Below, piece after piece: positions 48,351 to 57,792 of a DNA stretch of 64,000 nucleotides (position 1 is the first letter of the stretch; every line of letters starts with the position of its first letter). The notes below the pieces were generated by a model. The model worked only from the letters and a program-made list of their open reading frames with translations, did no database searches and had not been told where the DNA came from. This DNA is from CAVRRZ01 sp963723745 (GTDB taxonomy: Bacteria > Actinomycetota > Actinomycetes > Mycobacteriales > Geodermatophilaceae). The stretch is from the NCBI GenBank assembly GCA_963723745.1, contig CAVRRZ010000005.1, positions 1,240,001 to 1,304,000 of the forward strand. The letters run 5' to 3'. Both the position numbers and the translations under genes were made by a program.

Positions 48351-49160
48351 TTGGCCAAGGACCGCACGCCCGGGAACGCAGGCGGGAAGGGTGGGGCGGC
48401 TCGCGGAGGGGGCTCCTCCGCGGCCGGACGCGGCACGGGCGGGCGCACCCGCCCGCCGACGCAGGTGGTCACCGCGCCCCGTCGTCCCTGGGGACTGATC
48501 GCCGGCGCGATCGCGGTCGTGGTCTTCGCCGTCGCGGCCATCGGCTACGCGGTGGCCACCGTCAACCGCTCCGAGGCCAACCAGATCACCTCGCCCGACG
48601 AGATCGAGGGCCTGGAGACCTTCGACTACGAGGCCGGCCAGCCGCACGTCACGACGGCGGTGAACTACGAGCAGATGCCGCCGGTGGGCGGCCCGCACGA
48701 CGGCAGCTGGGCCGACTGCACCGGCACCGTCTACGACGTCGACATCCGGCACGAGAACGCGGTGCACTCGCTCGAGCACGGCGCGGTGTGGATCACCTAC
48801 GACCCGGAGGCGCTGTCGGACGACGAGATCGCCACGCTGGCCGGGCACGCCGACGAGTCGGGCCGGATGCTCTCGCCGTTCGCCGGCCAGGAGTCGCCGA
48901 TCAGCCTGCAGTCGTGGAACCACCAGCTGAAGGTCGACTCGGTCGACGACCCGCGGATCGAGCAGTTCGCCGAGTTCTTCACCTACAACGGCGAGTTCTA
49001 CCCCGAGCCCGGCGCCAGCTGCGAGAACCCGGTCTTCGCGCAGTCCCCGCTGGTCGCGGGCGACGACAGCGCCACCGTCGGCGACGAGATGCCCACCGAC
49101 GCCCCCAGCGGTGAGACGACCGCCCCGAGCAGCGAGCCCAGCGAGACGCCCTCGTCGTGA
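48351..49160 (+). CDS. DUF3105 membrane-anchored protein
   Basis: A 269-residue protein with a Gly-rich cytoplasmic lead, one transmembrane helix (residues about 49-70) and a DUF3105 domain. The domain signature includes PPVGGPHDGSWADCTG and NAVHSLEHGAVWITYDP. It ends in a Ser/Pro-rich tail. The start is TTG at 48351, chosen because GGAGGAG stands 7 bp upstream and no ATG or GTG fits. The gene partner is a DUF305 protein, a pairing that recurs in actinobacteria and is often thought to be metal-related; function is unproven. Confidence 0.88.
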   Translation: MAKDRTPGNAGGKGGAARGGGSSAAGRGTGGRTRPPTQVVTAPRRPWGLIAGAIAVVVFAVAAIGYAVATVNRSEANQITSPDEIEGLETFDYEAGQPHVTTAVNYEQMPPVGGPHDGSWADCTGTVYDVDIRHENAVHSLEHGAVWITYDPEALSDDEIATLAGHADESGRMLSPFAGQESPISLQSWNHQLKVDSVDDPRIEQFAEFFTYNGEFYPEPGASCENPVFAQSPLVAGDDSATVGDEMPTDAPSGETTAPSSEPSETPSS

Positions 49161-49861
49161 CCATGACCGCACCGGTGGAGCAGTCGACGGGCAGCGACCG
49201 GCCGCCCGGGCGCGGCCGGTTGCGGACCGTGCTGCTCGCGGTGATCGGTGTCGGCCTGCTGCTGCTCGGCGGGGGGCTGGGCCTGATCCTGGCGCCCGCG
49301 CTCGGCTTCGGGGACGACGCACCGGCCGCCGACTCGGTCGACGCCGGGTTCTCCCGCGACATGGCGACCCACCACCTGCAGGCGGTGGAGATGGCCAACC
49401 TGGTGCCCGAGCGCAGCACCGACCCGGTCGTCGAGCAACTCGCCTTCGACATCGCCGAACTGCAGCTCAACCAGGCCGGCCGGATGCAGGGCTGGCTGTC
49501 GCTGTGGGGCGTGCCGCTGACCGGCGGTGAGCGGATGGCCTGGATGACCGAGGGCGGGCACGCCGGCCACGACGCAGGCGCCGACATGGGCTCCGGCGGC
49601 CTGATGCCCGGCATGGCGACCACCGAGGAGCTGGCGAACCTGCGGTCGCTGACCGGCACCGAGTTCGACGTCGAGTTCCTGCGCCTGATGATCCGCCACC
49701 ACCAGGGCGGCTTCGACATGGCGGCCTACGGGGCGGAGCACGCGGAGCTCCCCGCCGTCCGCAACCTCGCCGACAAGATCGCCCGCACCCAGGACGTGGA
49801 GACCACGACCATGGCCGATCTGCTCGCCGAACGGGGCGGCACGCCGCTGCCGGCGCCCTGA
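49157..49861 (+). CDS. DUF305 (ferritin-like) exported protein
   Basis: About 234 residues with an N-terminal transmembrane anchor and the four-helix DUF305 domain. His-rich motifs DMATHHLQAVEMA and LMIRHHQGGFDMA are typical, and a Met/His loop (GGHAGHDAGADMG) suggests copper or other metal binding. Start GTG 49157 overlaps the DUF3105 stop; ATG 49163 is an alternative. The two proteins probably work together outside the membrane. Confidence 0.88.
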   Translation: MTMTAPVEQSTGSDRPPGRGRLRTVLLAVIGVGLLLLGGGLGLILAPALGFGDDAPAADSVDAGFSRDMATHHLQAVEMANLVPERSTDPVVEQLAFDIAELQLNQAGRMQGWLSLWGVPLTGGERMAWMTEGGHAGHDAGADMGSGGLMPGMATTEELANLRSLTGTEFDVEFLRLMIRHHQGGFDMAAYGAEHAELPAVRNLADKIARTQDVETTTMADLLAERGGTPLPAP

Positions 49862-49922
49862 CCTCCCGCTGTTCGCGCGGTCGTGCACGGCTGGTAGTTT
49901 TCTCGCTGCCCCACCACGAAGA

Positions 49923-49994
49923 GCCCCCGTAGCTCAGGGGATAGAGCACCGCCCTCCGGAGGCGGGTGCGCAGGTTCGAATCCTGCCGGGGGCA
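49923..49994 (+). tRNA. tRNA-Arg (anticodon CCG)
   Basis: A 72-nt cloverleaf: acceptor GCCCCCG/CGGGGGC, D arm with AGCTCAGGGGATAGAGCA, anticodon stem CCGCC/GGCGG with loop CTCCGGA (anticodon CCG, reads CGG) and T loop GGTTCGAATCC. CCA is not encoded (discriminator A then CCC). Confidence 0.96.
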
Positions 49995-50016
49995 CCCTCA
50001 CGAGGATTGCGTGATG

Positions 50017-50058
50017 AAGGCCCCGCGGGCCCCGGAATCGGGTGCCGGAGGGGCCTTT
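50017..50058 (+). terminator. tRNA-Arg terminator
   Basis: AAGGCCCC (50017-50024) pairs with GGGGCCTT (50050-50057) followed by T, 22 bp after the tRNA. The inner loop can pair further (CCGG/CCGG). Confidence 0.7.
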
Positions 50059-50232
50059 CGCATGTGCTCAGGCTGCCGATCGCGTCGGCGGCGATTCCGG
50101 GCATGCTCCGGTTCCTCCCGCCCCCGGATGCGGCGCACGAGGTCGGCTGCTCTGCCCATGCCGCGGCCGGGCCTCCGGGTCTAGCGTGGAGGCCGGCTCA
50201 GCCCCGGCCACATCTGCGCGGAAGGACCCGGC

Positions 50233-50541
50233 ATGAGCAGTCCCGTGACGAAGGCTCTGGTCGTGCGGATGACGGCGAGGGCGGAGACCCGTGACGAGGT
50301 GGCCCGGTTCCTGTCCGGTGCCGTCGACCTGGCCAACGCCGAGGCGGGGACCACGGTCTGGTTCGCCCTGCGGACGGACGACTCGACGTTCTGGATCGTC
50401 GACGCCTTCCCGGGTGACGCCGAGCGGCAGGCCCACCTCGACGGCCAGATCGCCAAGGCGCTGATGGAGAACGCCGAGCGTCTCCTGGCCAGCGCTCCCG
50501 AGATCCTGCCCGCCGACGTGCTGGCCGCGAAGGTGCCCTGA
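50233..50541 (+). CDS. ABM-fold putative quinol monooxygenase
   Basis: A 102-residue ferredoxin-like dimeric alpha-beta barrel protein of the antibiotic biosynthesis monooxygenase type. The core TTVWFALRTDDSTFWIVDAFPGDAERQAHLDG is characteristic; broken into strands it gives the usual beta-alpha-beta-beta order. The substrate is unknown. AAGGAC precedes the ATG. It stands alone between the tRNA and the methionine genes; 50059-50232 holds nothing I recognise. Confidence 0.75.
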   Translation: MSSPVTKALVVRMTARAETRDEVARFLSGAVDLANAEAGTTVWFALRTDDSTFWIVDAFPGDAERQAHLDGQIAKALMENAERLLASAPEILPADVLAAKVP

Positions 50542-50673
50542 GCCTCCGCCTCGCGCGCCCCCACATCGCTGTTCCCACTCCTGCTGCTCGCGACCGTGCT
50601 CGGCTGCTCCTGCAGGACCTGCCGGCGTCGACCGGCCGATCGCCCCGGTGCGATGCCGTACCGACGGAATCCT

Positions 50674-50679
50674 TAGGAT
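50674..50679 (+). promoter_or_regulatory. -10 box of the metY leader
   Basis: TAGGAT lies 8 bp before the riboswitch P1 stem, so transcription would start at about 50686, right at the aptamer. The -35 region is weak. Confidence 0.4.
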
Positions 50680-50687
50680 CGGGACAA

Positions 50688-50768
50688 GGCTCACGAGAGG
50701 CAGCGTCAAGCACCTGGCTGGCTGCCCGGCAACCTCTACTCCGTCTGAGGTGCTCCAGGGGAAGAGCC
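50688..50768 (+). ncRNA. SAM riboswitch, probably SAM-IV class
   Basis: P1 pairs GGCTC (50688-50692) with GAGCC (50764-50768). P2 pairs GGCAGC (50699-50704) with GCTGCC (50721-50726), directly followed by the conserved CGGCAACC. P3 pairs ACCTC (50732-50736) with GAGGT (50747-50751), followed by GCTCCAGGGGAAGAGCC. This arrangement is the SAM-I/SAM-IV core, and the GGGGAAGA end and actinobacterial host favour SAM-IV. It precedes metY, a methionine gene expected to be shut off by SAM. Confidence 0.85.
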
Positions 50769-50819
50769 GGCCGGACGGCGACCGCCATCCGGCAAGGACG
50801 GAGTTCCTGCGCGCCGCGG

Positions 50820-50841
50820 GTCTCCTGAGCGAGAAGGAGAC
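50820..50841 (+). promoter_or_regulatory. Ribosome-binding-site sequestering hairpin of metY
   Basis: GTCTCCT (50820-50826) pairs with AGGAGAC (50835-50841), which contains the metY Shine-Dalgarno AAGGAG before the ATG at 50847. It is a candidate expression platform acting on translation. Confidence 0.6.
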
Positions 50842-50846
50842 GGCGC

Positions 50847-52139
50847 ATGACCGACCCCCAGGCATGGAGCTTCGAGACCCGGCAGATCCACGCCGGCACG
50901 AGCCCCGACCCGACGACCGGTGCCCGCGCACTGCCGATCTACGCGACGACCGCCTACCAGTTCCGCGACAGCCAGCACGCCGCGGACCTGTTCGCGCTCG
51001 CCGAGCTCGGCAACATCTACACGCGGATCATGAACCCGACGCAGGACGCGCTCGAGCAGCGCGTCGCGTCGCTCGAGGGCGGCGTCGCCGCCCTGGCCGT
51101 CGCGTCCGGGCAGGCCGCCGAGACCCTCGCCATCCTGAACATCGCCGAGGCCGGTGACCACGTGGTCGCGTCGGCCTCGCTCTACGGCGGCACCTACAAC
51201 CTGCTGAACCACTCGCTGCGCAAGCTCGGCATCACCGTGTCCTTCGTCGAGGACCCGGACGACCCCGAGGCGTGGCAGGCCCAGGTCCGCGACAACACCA
51301 AGGCGTTCTTCGGTGAGTCGATCGGCAACCCCAAGGGCGATGTCCTCGACATCGAGGCTGTCGCGGCCGTGGCCCACCGCAACGGCGTCCCGCTGATCGT
51401 CGACAACACGATCGCCACGCCGTTCCTCATCCGGCCGCTCGAGTTCGGGGCCGACATCGTCGTGCACTCGGCGACCAAGTACCTGGGCGGGCACGGCACG
51501 GCCATCGCCGGCCTGATCGTCGACGGCGGCAGCTTCGACTGGCGCGGCGGGAAGCACCCCGGCTTCACCACACCGGACCCGACCTACAACGGCGTGGTCT
51601 ACGCCGATCTCGGTGCACCGGCCTACGCGCTCAAGGCGCGGGTGCAGCTGCTGCGCGACCTCGGCCCGGCCATCTCGCCGTTCAACGCCTTCCTCGTCGT
51701 CCAGGGCATCGAGACGTTGTCGCTGCGGATGGAGCGGCACGTGCAGAACGCCCAGCGGGTGGCCGAGTGGCTCGAGGCCCACGACGCCGTCGACTCGGTG
51801 AACTACCCCGGTCTGCCGTCCTCGCGCTGGCACGCCGCGCAGCAGAAGTACGCGCCGAGCGGCGCCGGCGCCGTCCTCACCTTCGAGCTGCACGGCGGCA
51901 AGGAGGCCGGGCAGAAGTTCGTCGAGGCGCTCGAACTGCACAGCCACGTGGCCAACATCGGCGACGTGCGCAGCCTGGTCATCCACCCGGCGTCGACGAC
52001 GCACTCGCAGCTCACCGAGGACGAGCAGCTGTCCGCCGGGGTGACGCCCGGACTGGTCCGGCTCGCCGTCGGGCTGGAGGGCATCGAGGACATCCTCGCC
52101 GACCTGGAGGCCGGCTTCCGCGCCGCCAAGTCCGCCTGA
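50847..52139 (+). CDS. metY: O-acetylhomoserine aminocarboxypropyltransferase (sulfhydrylase)
   Basis: A 430-residue Cys/Met metabolism PLP enzyme that makes homocysteine from O-acetylhomoserine and sulfide. The PLP lysine is Lys211 in HSATKYLGGHG. Family signatures YTRIMNPTQD and GQAAETLAIL are present. The length (about 430) separates it from the shorter cystathionine gamma-synthases. It is followed 14 bp later by metX, which supplies its substrate, and is controlled by the SAM riboswitch. Confidence 0.96.
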   Translation: MTDPQAWSFETRQIHAGTSPDPTTGARALPIYATTAYQFRDSQHAADLFALAELGNIYTRIMNPTQDALEQRVASLEGGVAALAVASGQAAETLAILNIAEAGDHVVASASLYGGTYNLLNHSLRKLGITVSFVEDPDDPEAWQAQVRDNTKAFFGESIGNPKGDVLDIEAVAAVAHRNGVPLIVDNTIATPFLIRPLEFGADIVVHSATKYLGGHGTAIAGLIVDGGSFDWRGGKHPGFTTPDPTYNGVVYADLGAPAYALKARVQLLRDLGPAISPFNAFLVVQGIETLSLRMERHVQNAQRVAEWLEAHDAVDSVNYPGLPSSRWHAAQQKYAPSGAGAVLTFELHGGKEAGQKFVEALELHSHVANIGDVRSLVIHPASTTHSQLTEDEQLSAGVTPGLVRLAVGLEGIEDILADLEAGFRAAKSA

Positions 52140-52153
52140 GGGCGGCACGCACG

Positions 52154-53227
52154 ATGACTGGCTGGGTCGAGGGGGATCCGGTCGGCGACCGGGTCTTCCT
52201 CGACCTGCCCGGCCCGATCTCCCTCGAGCGGGGCGGGACGCTGCCGGGGATCCGGGTCGCCTACGAGACATGGGGAAGGCTCGCGCCCGACGGCGGCAAC
52301 GCGGTGCTGATCGAACACGCGCTGACCGGCGACAGCCACGTCGTGGGGCCGGCCGGGCCGGGGCACCCCACCCCGGGGTGGTGGTCGGGGCTGGTCGGGC
52401 CGGGCGCCGCGCTGGACACCGAGAGGTTCTTCGTCGTATGCGCCAACGTGCTCGGCGGCTGCCAGGGCACCACCGGCCCCTCGTCGATCGCGCCGGACGG
52501 CGGCTACTGGGGATCGCGGTTCCCGGCCGTCTCCGTCGGCGACCAGGTGCGGGTCGAGGCGGCCCTCGCCGACGCCCTCGGCATCCGCCGCTGGGCCTGC
52601 GTGGCGGGCGGATCGATGGGCGGCATGCGGGCGCTGGAGTGGGCGGTCGCGCTGCCCGACCGCGTCGACACCCTGTTCTTCCTCGCCTCCGGGGCGCTCG
52701 CCACGGCCGACCAGATCGGCACCCAGACCACGCAGCAGGCGGCCATCCGCGCCGATCCGGCCTGGGCCGGCGGCGACTACCACCCCGGCCCCGGTCCGGT
52801 CGCCGGTCTGGGCGTCGCTCGCCGGATCGCGCACCTCACCTACCGCAGTGCCCGAGAACTGGACGCGCGGTTCGGCACGACGGTTCAGGACGACGGCCGC
52901 TTCGCGGTCGCCTCCTATCTCGACCACCACGCCGAGAAGCTGGCCGGCCGGTTCGACGCGGGCAGTTACGTGCTGCTGACCGACGCGATGAACGGCTGGG
53001 ACGTCGGCCGCGATCGGGGCGGGGTCGAGGCCGCGCTGTCCCGGATCACCGCCCGCACGCTGGTCGCCGGCGTCGACAGCGACCGCCTCTACCCGATCGC
53101 GCAGCAGCGGCGGGTCGCCGAGGCCCTGGGCGTGCCGCTGCACGTTCTCGAGTCCCCGTACGGCCACGACGGCTTCCTCATCGAGGTCCGCGCCGTCGGC
53201 GAGCTGCTGCGCCGGCTGCTGGCCTGA
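52154..53227 (+). CDS. metX: Homoserine O-acetyltransferase
   Basis: A 357-residue alpha/beta hydrolase that acetylates homoserine with acetyl-CoA. Nucleophile Ser154 in GGSMGGMRAL; the acid and base are in VDSDRLYPI and YGHDGFL. The GCQGTTGPSS loop is the MetX signature. It uses homoserine from hom (43.7-45.0 kb). The ATG at 52154 begins MTGWVEGDPV. Confidence 0.96.
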   Translation: MTGWVEGDPVGDRVFLDLPGPISLERGGTLPGIRVAYETWGRLAPDGGNAVLIEHALTGDSHVVGPAGPGHPTPGWWSGLVGPGAALDTERFFVVCANVLGGCQGTTGPSSIAPDGGYWGSRFPAVSVGDQVRVEAALADALGIRRWACVAGGSMGGMRALEWAVALPDRVDTLFFLASGALATADQIGTQTTQQAAIRADPAWAGGDYHPGPGPVAGLGVARRIAHLTYRSARELDARFGTTVQDDGRFAVASYLDHHAEKLAGRFDAGSYVLLTDAMNGWDVGRDRGGVEAALSRITARTLVAGVDSDRLYPIAQQRRVAEALGVPLHVLESPYGHDGFLIEVRAVGELLRRLLA

Positions 53228-53340
53228 CGCCGCGGCAGCACGTCGCGGGTGATCGCGGAGCGCGCGGCGATGCCGCCGCCCGCGCGGTCCACGGCGAGAA
53301 CGGCCACATCGGGGCGAGGCCGGCGATCATCGCGCTGCGG

Positions 53341-53805
53341 TCAGCCCGGCAGGTTGGCCAGCAGCTTCTCCATGAGCCGGCGCAGGTCCTCGACGTCGCC
53401 CTCGCCGAGCGAGTCGAAGACCAGCCGGCGCACCTCGGCCACGTGCCCGGGGGCGATCCGCTCGAGCAGCCGCCGTCCCTCGTCGGTCAGCCGGGCCACC
53501 TGACCGCGCCGGTCCTCCGCGGAGGGGCAGCGCGCCACCCAGCCGCGCTCCTCCAGCGTGCCCACCGCGTGCGAGGCGCGGCTGAGCGAGGTGCCGGTGC
53601 GGCGGGCGAGCACGCTCATCCGCAGCTGCTGCTCCGGCGCATCCGAGAGCATGGCCAGGATCTGGTAGTAGACGTGCCCGATCCCGGCGTCCTCGCGCAG
53701 CTGCTTGTCGAGGGCCTGCGGCAGCAGCATCACCACGTGCACGAGCGGCAGCCACGCCGCCATCTCGGCGTCGCTGAGCCAGCGCGGCTCCTGCTCGGCC
53801 GTCAC
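53341..53805 (-). CDS. MarR family transcriptional regulator
   Basis: A 154-residue winged-helix protein. Recognition region RMSVLARRTGTSLSRASHAV and wing RCPSAEDRRGQVARLT. The GTG at 53805 overlaps the stop of the dioxygenase-like gene (GTGA), so it is the second gene of a two-gene operon and likely represses its own promoter through the palindrome at 54737-54750. Confidence 0.87.
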   Translation of the reverse strand: MTAEQEPRWLSDAEMAAWLPLVHVVMLLPQALDKQLREDAGIGHVYYQILAMLSDAPEQQLRMSVLARRTGTSLSRASHAVGTLEERGWVARCPSAEDRRGQVARLTDEGRRLLERIAPGHVAEVRRLVFDSLGEGDVEDLRRLMEKLLANLPG

Positions 53806-54695
53806 GCGGCCTCGATCGAACGCTTGGCCAACCCGAGGGCGTAGCCGTCGATCGCGGTGGTGACCGGCGCGGTCGGATCGGTCGCGGCGCCCAGCGTGAC
53901 GAACAGCGGCGTGAAGTGCTCGACCGTGGGGTGCGCGTACGGCATCCCCGGCGCACTCCCCCGGAACCGGGCCAGCTCCTCGACGTCGCCGCGGGACAGC
54001 GCGTCGGCCGCCCACAGGTCGAACTCCGACGACCAGCCGGGCACCTTGCTCAGGTCGCTCCAGTCGATGAACGGCAGGCCGTGGGTCATGTAGCCCGAGC
54101 CGATGACCAGCACGCCCTGCTCGCGCAGCTCCCGCAGCCGCTCCCCCAGTGCCAGCAGCCGGTCGCTGTCGTGCGTGGGCATGCTCAGCTGGAGCACCGG
54201 GATGTCGGCGTCCGGGTACATGATCTTGAGCGGCACCCAGGCGCCGTGGTCGAGCCCGCGGCTCGGGTGCTCGTGCACCGGCTCGGTGTCGGGCATGAGC
54301 GCCGCGACCTGCCGGGCCAGGGCCGAGGCGTCGGGGGTGTCGTAGCGCATGCGGTAGTACATCGGGTCGAAGCCGCCGAAGTCGTAGACCAGCTCGCGCG
54401 CCTGCGTGCTGCTGATCGCCAGGGGCGCGCTCTCCCAGTGCGCCGAGACGATCAGGATCGCCTTGGGCTTGGGCAGCGAACGGGCCCACTCGTGCAGCTG
54501 GGTCATCCAGCCGGCCATCTCGAACAGCATCGGCGCGCCGTGGCTGAGGTACAGGCTCGGCAGCGCGCCGTCCTCCGGCGTCCAGAGCCGGTGCGGGCTC
54601 GCCTGCTCGGCGGTGGCGGCGCTCTCGAGGTGACGGGCGAACGGGTGGGCGGCCGGGATCATGGCGTCGGCCGCGGCGGTGGTGGTCAGGCTCAT
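53802..54695 (-). CDS. Class III extradiol dioxygenase family protein (4,5-DOPA dioxygenase-like, YgiD)
   Basis: A 297-residue LigB-superfamily protein. Metal-site and active-site histidines are in YLSHGAP (His52), VSAHWES, GLDHGAWVPL and SGYMTHGL. Bacterial YgiD homologues have DOPA dioxygenase activity in vitro and respond to aromatic or quinone stress. GGAG stands 6 bp before the ATG at 54695. It heads the operon with a MarR gene. Confidence 0.88.
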   Translation of the reverse strand: MSLTTTAAADAMIPAAHPFARHLESAATAEQASPHRLWTPEDGALPSLYLSHGAPMLFEMAGWMTQLHEWARSLPKPKAILIVSAHWESAPLAISSTQARELVYDFGGFDPMYYRMRYDTPDASALARQVAALMPDTEPVHEHPSRGLDHGAWVPLKIMYPDADIPVLQLSMPTHDSDRLLALGERLRELREQGVLVIGSGYMTHGLPFIDWSDLSKVPGWSSEFDLWAADALSRGDVEELARFRGSAPGMPYAHPTVEHFTPLFVTLGAATDPTAPVTTAIDGYALGLAKRSIEAA

Positions 54696-54720
54696 GTCGT
54701 CTCCAGGTGGCTGGGTGCTC

Positions 54721-54750
54721 ACCGTAGACAACAGATCTTGAGACTTCAAG
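54721..54750 (-). promoter_or_regulatory. Promoter and overlapping operator of the dioxygenase-marR operon
   Basis: On the minus strand TTGAAG (54744-54749) and TACGGT (54721-54726) are 17 bp apart, a good SigA promoter. The palindrome CTTGA-N4-TCAAG at 54737-54750 covers the -35 box, the classical place for a MarR-type autorepressor. Confidence 0.6.
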
Positions 54751-54779
54751 TATTCCGTTCGCTCACGGTCGGGCGTAGC

Positions 54780-55223
54780 GTGACCGTCACTGTGAACTGG
54801 ATCACGGTCGAGGTCTTCGATGCCGACGGTCGCTCCGCGGCCGAGTGGGAACGCGCCTGGCACGACCGGATCGTCGAGGCGGCACTGACCGGCGGCGCAC
54901 GGTTCTGGGACGAGCACGACCACCGCTGGGGCGTGGTGCTCGAGTTCGCCTTCGCCGACGAGCGGGCCCGTGACCGGTTCCGGACGGCGCCCGTCGTCCG
55001 GGCCGCGCTCGACGCCGCCCCCGACCCGGTCAACGGCGTGCTCGTCTACCCGCACCGCGGCGGGGGCAGCGGCTCCCGGCAGCCCCGCCGACCGCGGCCG
55101 CTGGTGCAGGGCGGCGCCGCCGCACTGCCGGCGCCCGACCCCGATCGGGACCGCGTGCTGCCGGTCGCCGCTCAGCTGGTCAGCATGCCGCCCTCGACGG
55201 GCACCGTGGCCCCGGTCATGTAG
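54780..55223 (+). CDS. Hypothetical protein, possible ferredoxin-like fold
   Basis: A 147-residue protein opening VNWITVEVFDADG with a Trp/Glu-rich first helix and GVVLEFAFADERARDRFRTAP, suggestive of an ABM-like or similar alpha-beta fold. The C-terminal 40 residues are Arg/Pro-rich and run 52 bp into the end of the SDR gene on the other strand. No family is recognised. A second GTG at 54792 is an alternative start. It is divergent from the dioxygenase-marR operon and may share its operator. Confidence 0.6.
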   Translation: MTVTVNWITVEVFDADGRSAAEWERAWHDRIVEAALTGGARFWDEHDHRWGVVLEFAFADERARDRFRTAPVVRAALDAAPDPVNGVLVYPHRGGGSGSRQPRRPRPLVQGGAAALPAPDPDRDRVLPVAAQLVSMPPSTGTVAPVM

Positions 55224-55942
55224 CCCCCGGCGTCGCTGACCAGGAACACCAGCGCGGCCGCCAGCTCGTCCGGGTCGCCGGCCCGGCCGACGAGCACGCG
55301 GTCCAGCTGCGCCTCGAGGTAGCCCTCGGGGTACTGGTCGGTCATCTCCGAGGCGAAGAACCCCGGCGCGAGCGCGTTGACCCGGATTCCCTTGCGACCG
55401 GTCCACTGCTGGGCCAGGTCGCGGGTCAGGCCGATGAGCCCGGCCTTGGACGCCGCGTACGCCGCCTGCGGCAGCCCGGCGGTGGTCAGGCCCAGCACGC
55501 TGGAGATGTTCACGATCGAGCTGCCCGGCTGCATGACCCGCGCGCAGGCCTGGGCCATCCAGTAGCAGCCGCCCAGGTTGACGTCGATCACCGAGCGGAA
55601 CTGGTCGGGGGTCTCGCGGGTCGCCGGCACGGCGGTGCCGATGCCGGCGTTGTTGACCAGCACGTCGACGCGGCCGAACTCGGCCATCGCGGCGTCGACC
55701 AGCGCCTGGCAGTCCTCGGGCTGCGCGACGTCGGTGCGCACGGTGATCGCCCGCCGTCCGGCGTCCTCCACCACCTGCCGCGTCTCGGCCAGCCGGTCCT
55801 CGCGCCGGGCGCCGAGCGCCACGTCGGCACCGGCCTCGGCCAGCGCCCGCGCGAAGACCACGCCGAGGCCGGACGACGCCCCCGTCACGATCGCCACCCG
55901 CCCGTCGAGGCGAAACATGTCCAGGATCGTCCGGTCCCTCAT
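55172..55942 (-). CDS. Short-chain dehydrogenase/reductase
   Basis: A 256-residue classical SDR. NAD(P) motif TGASSGLG at residues 20-27; NNAGIG; catalytic Ser in NISSVLG and YAASK. The substrate is not known; the neighbours do not point to a pathway. ATG 55942. Confidence 0.92.
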   Translation of the reverse strand: MRDRTILDMFRLDGRVAIVTGASSGLGVVFARALAEAGADVALGARREDRLAETRQVVEDAGRRAITVRTDVAQPEDCQALVDAAMAEFGRVDVLVNNAGIGTAVPATRETPDQFRSVIDVNLGGCYWMAQACARVMQPGSSIVNISSVLGLTTAGLPQAAYAASKAGLIGLTRDLAQQWTGRKGIRVNALAPGFFASEMTDQYPEGYLEAQLDRVLVGRAGDPDELAAALVFLVSDAGGYMTGATVPVEGGMLTS

Positions 55943-56002
55943 CGGTGTGCCCCTTCGCGCTCGGCAGCCGTCGTCCGTCTCACCCTGCCACCCACCGTCC
56001 CT

Positions 56003-56028
56003 CCGGCACTCATGGCCATGAGTGCCGG
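56003..56028. repeat. 26-bp dispersed palindrome, copy D
   Basis: A perfect palindrome: CCGGCACTCATGG followed by its exact reverse complement, extended by CCCT on the left and GAGGG on the right. It lies 8 bp after the ABC-F stop and is probably its terminator. Confidence 0.7.
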
Positions 56029-56036
56029 GAGGGAGG

Positions 56037-57684
<1,648 letters not shown>

Positions 57685-57720
57685 GGGGACGAGCCTGCCA
57701 AACGCCGACTCCACCCGAGG

Positions 57721-57775
57721 CAATGGATCCTTTACCTACGCCGTGGCGCGCCAGACGCAGGTAAAGGATCCATTG
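57721..57775. repeat. AT-rich 20-bp inverted repeat
   Basis: Arms CAATGGATCCTTTACCTACG (57721-57740) and CGCAGGTAAAGGATCCATTG (57756-57775) match at 19 of 20 positions around a 15-nt loop that itself holds TGGCGCGCCA. The arms are only about 45 percent GC, unlike the surroundings. It lies between the cyclase stop and the ABC-F start on the minus strand. Confidence 0.85.
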
Positions 57776-57792
57776 CCCGGGGGCGCGGGGCG

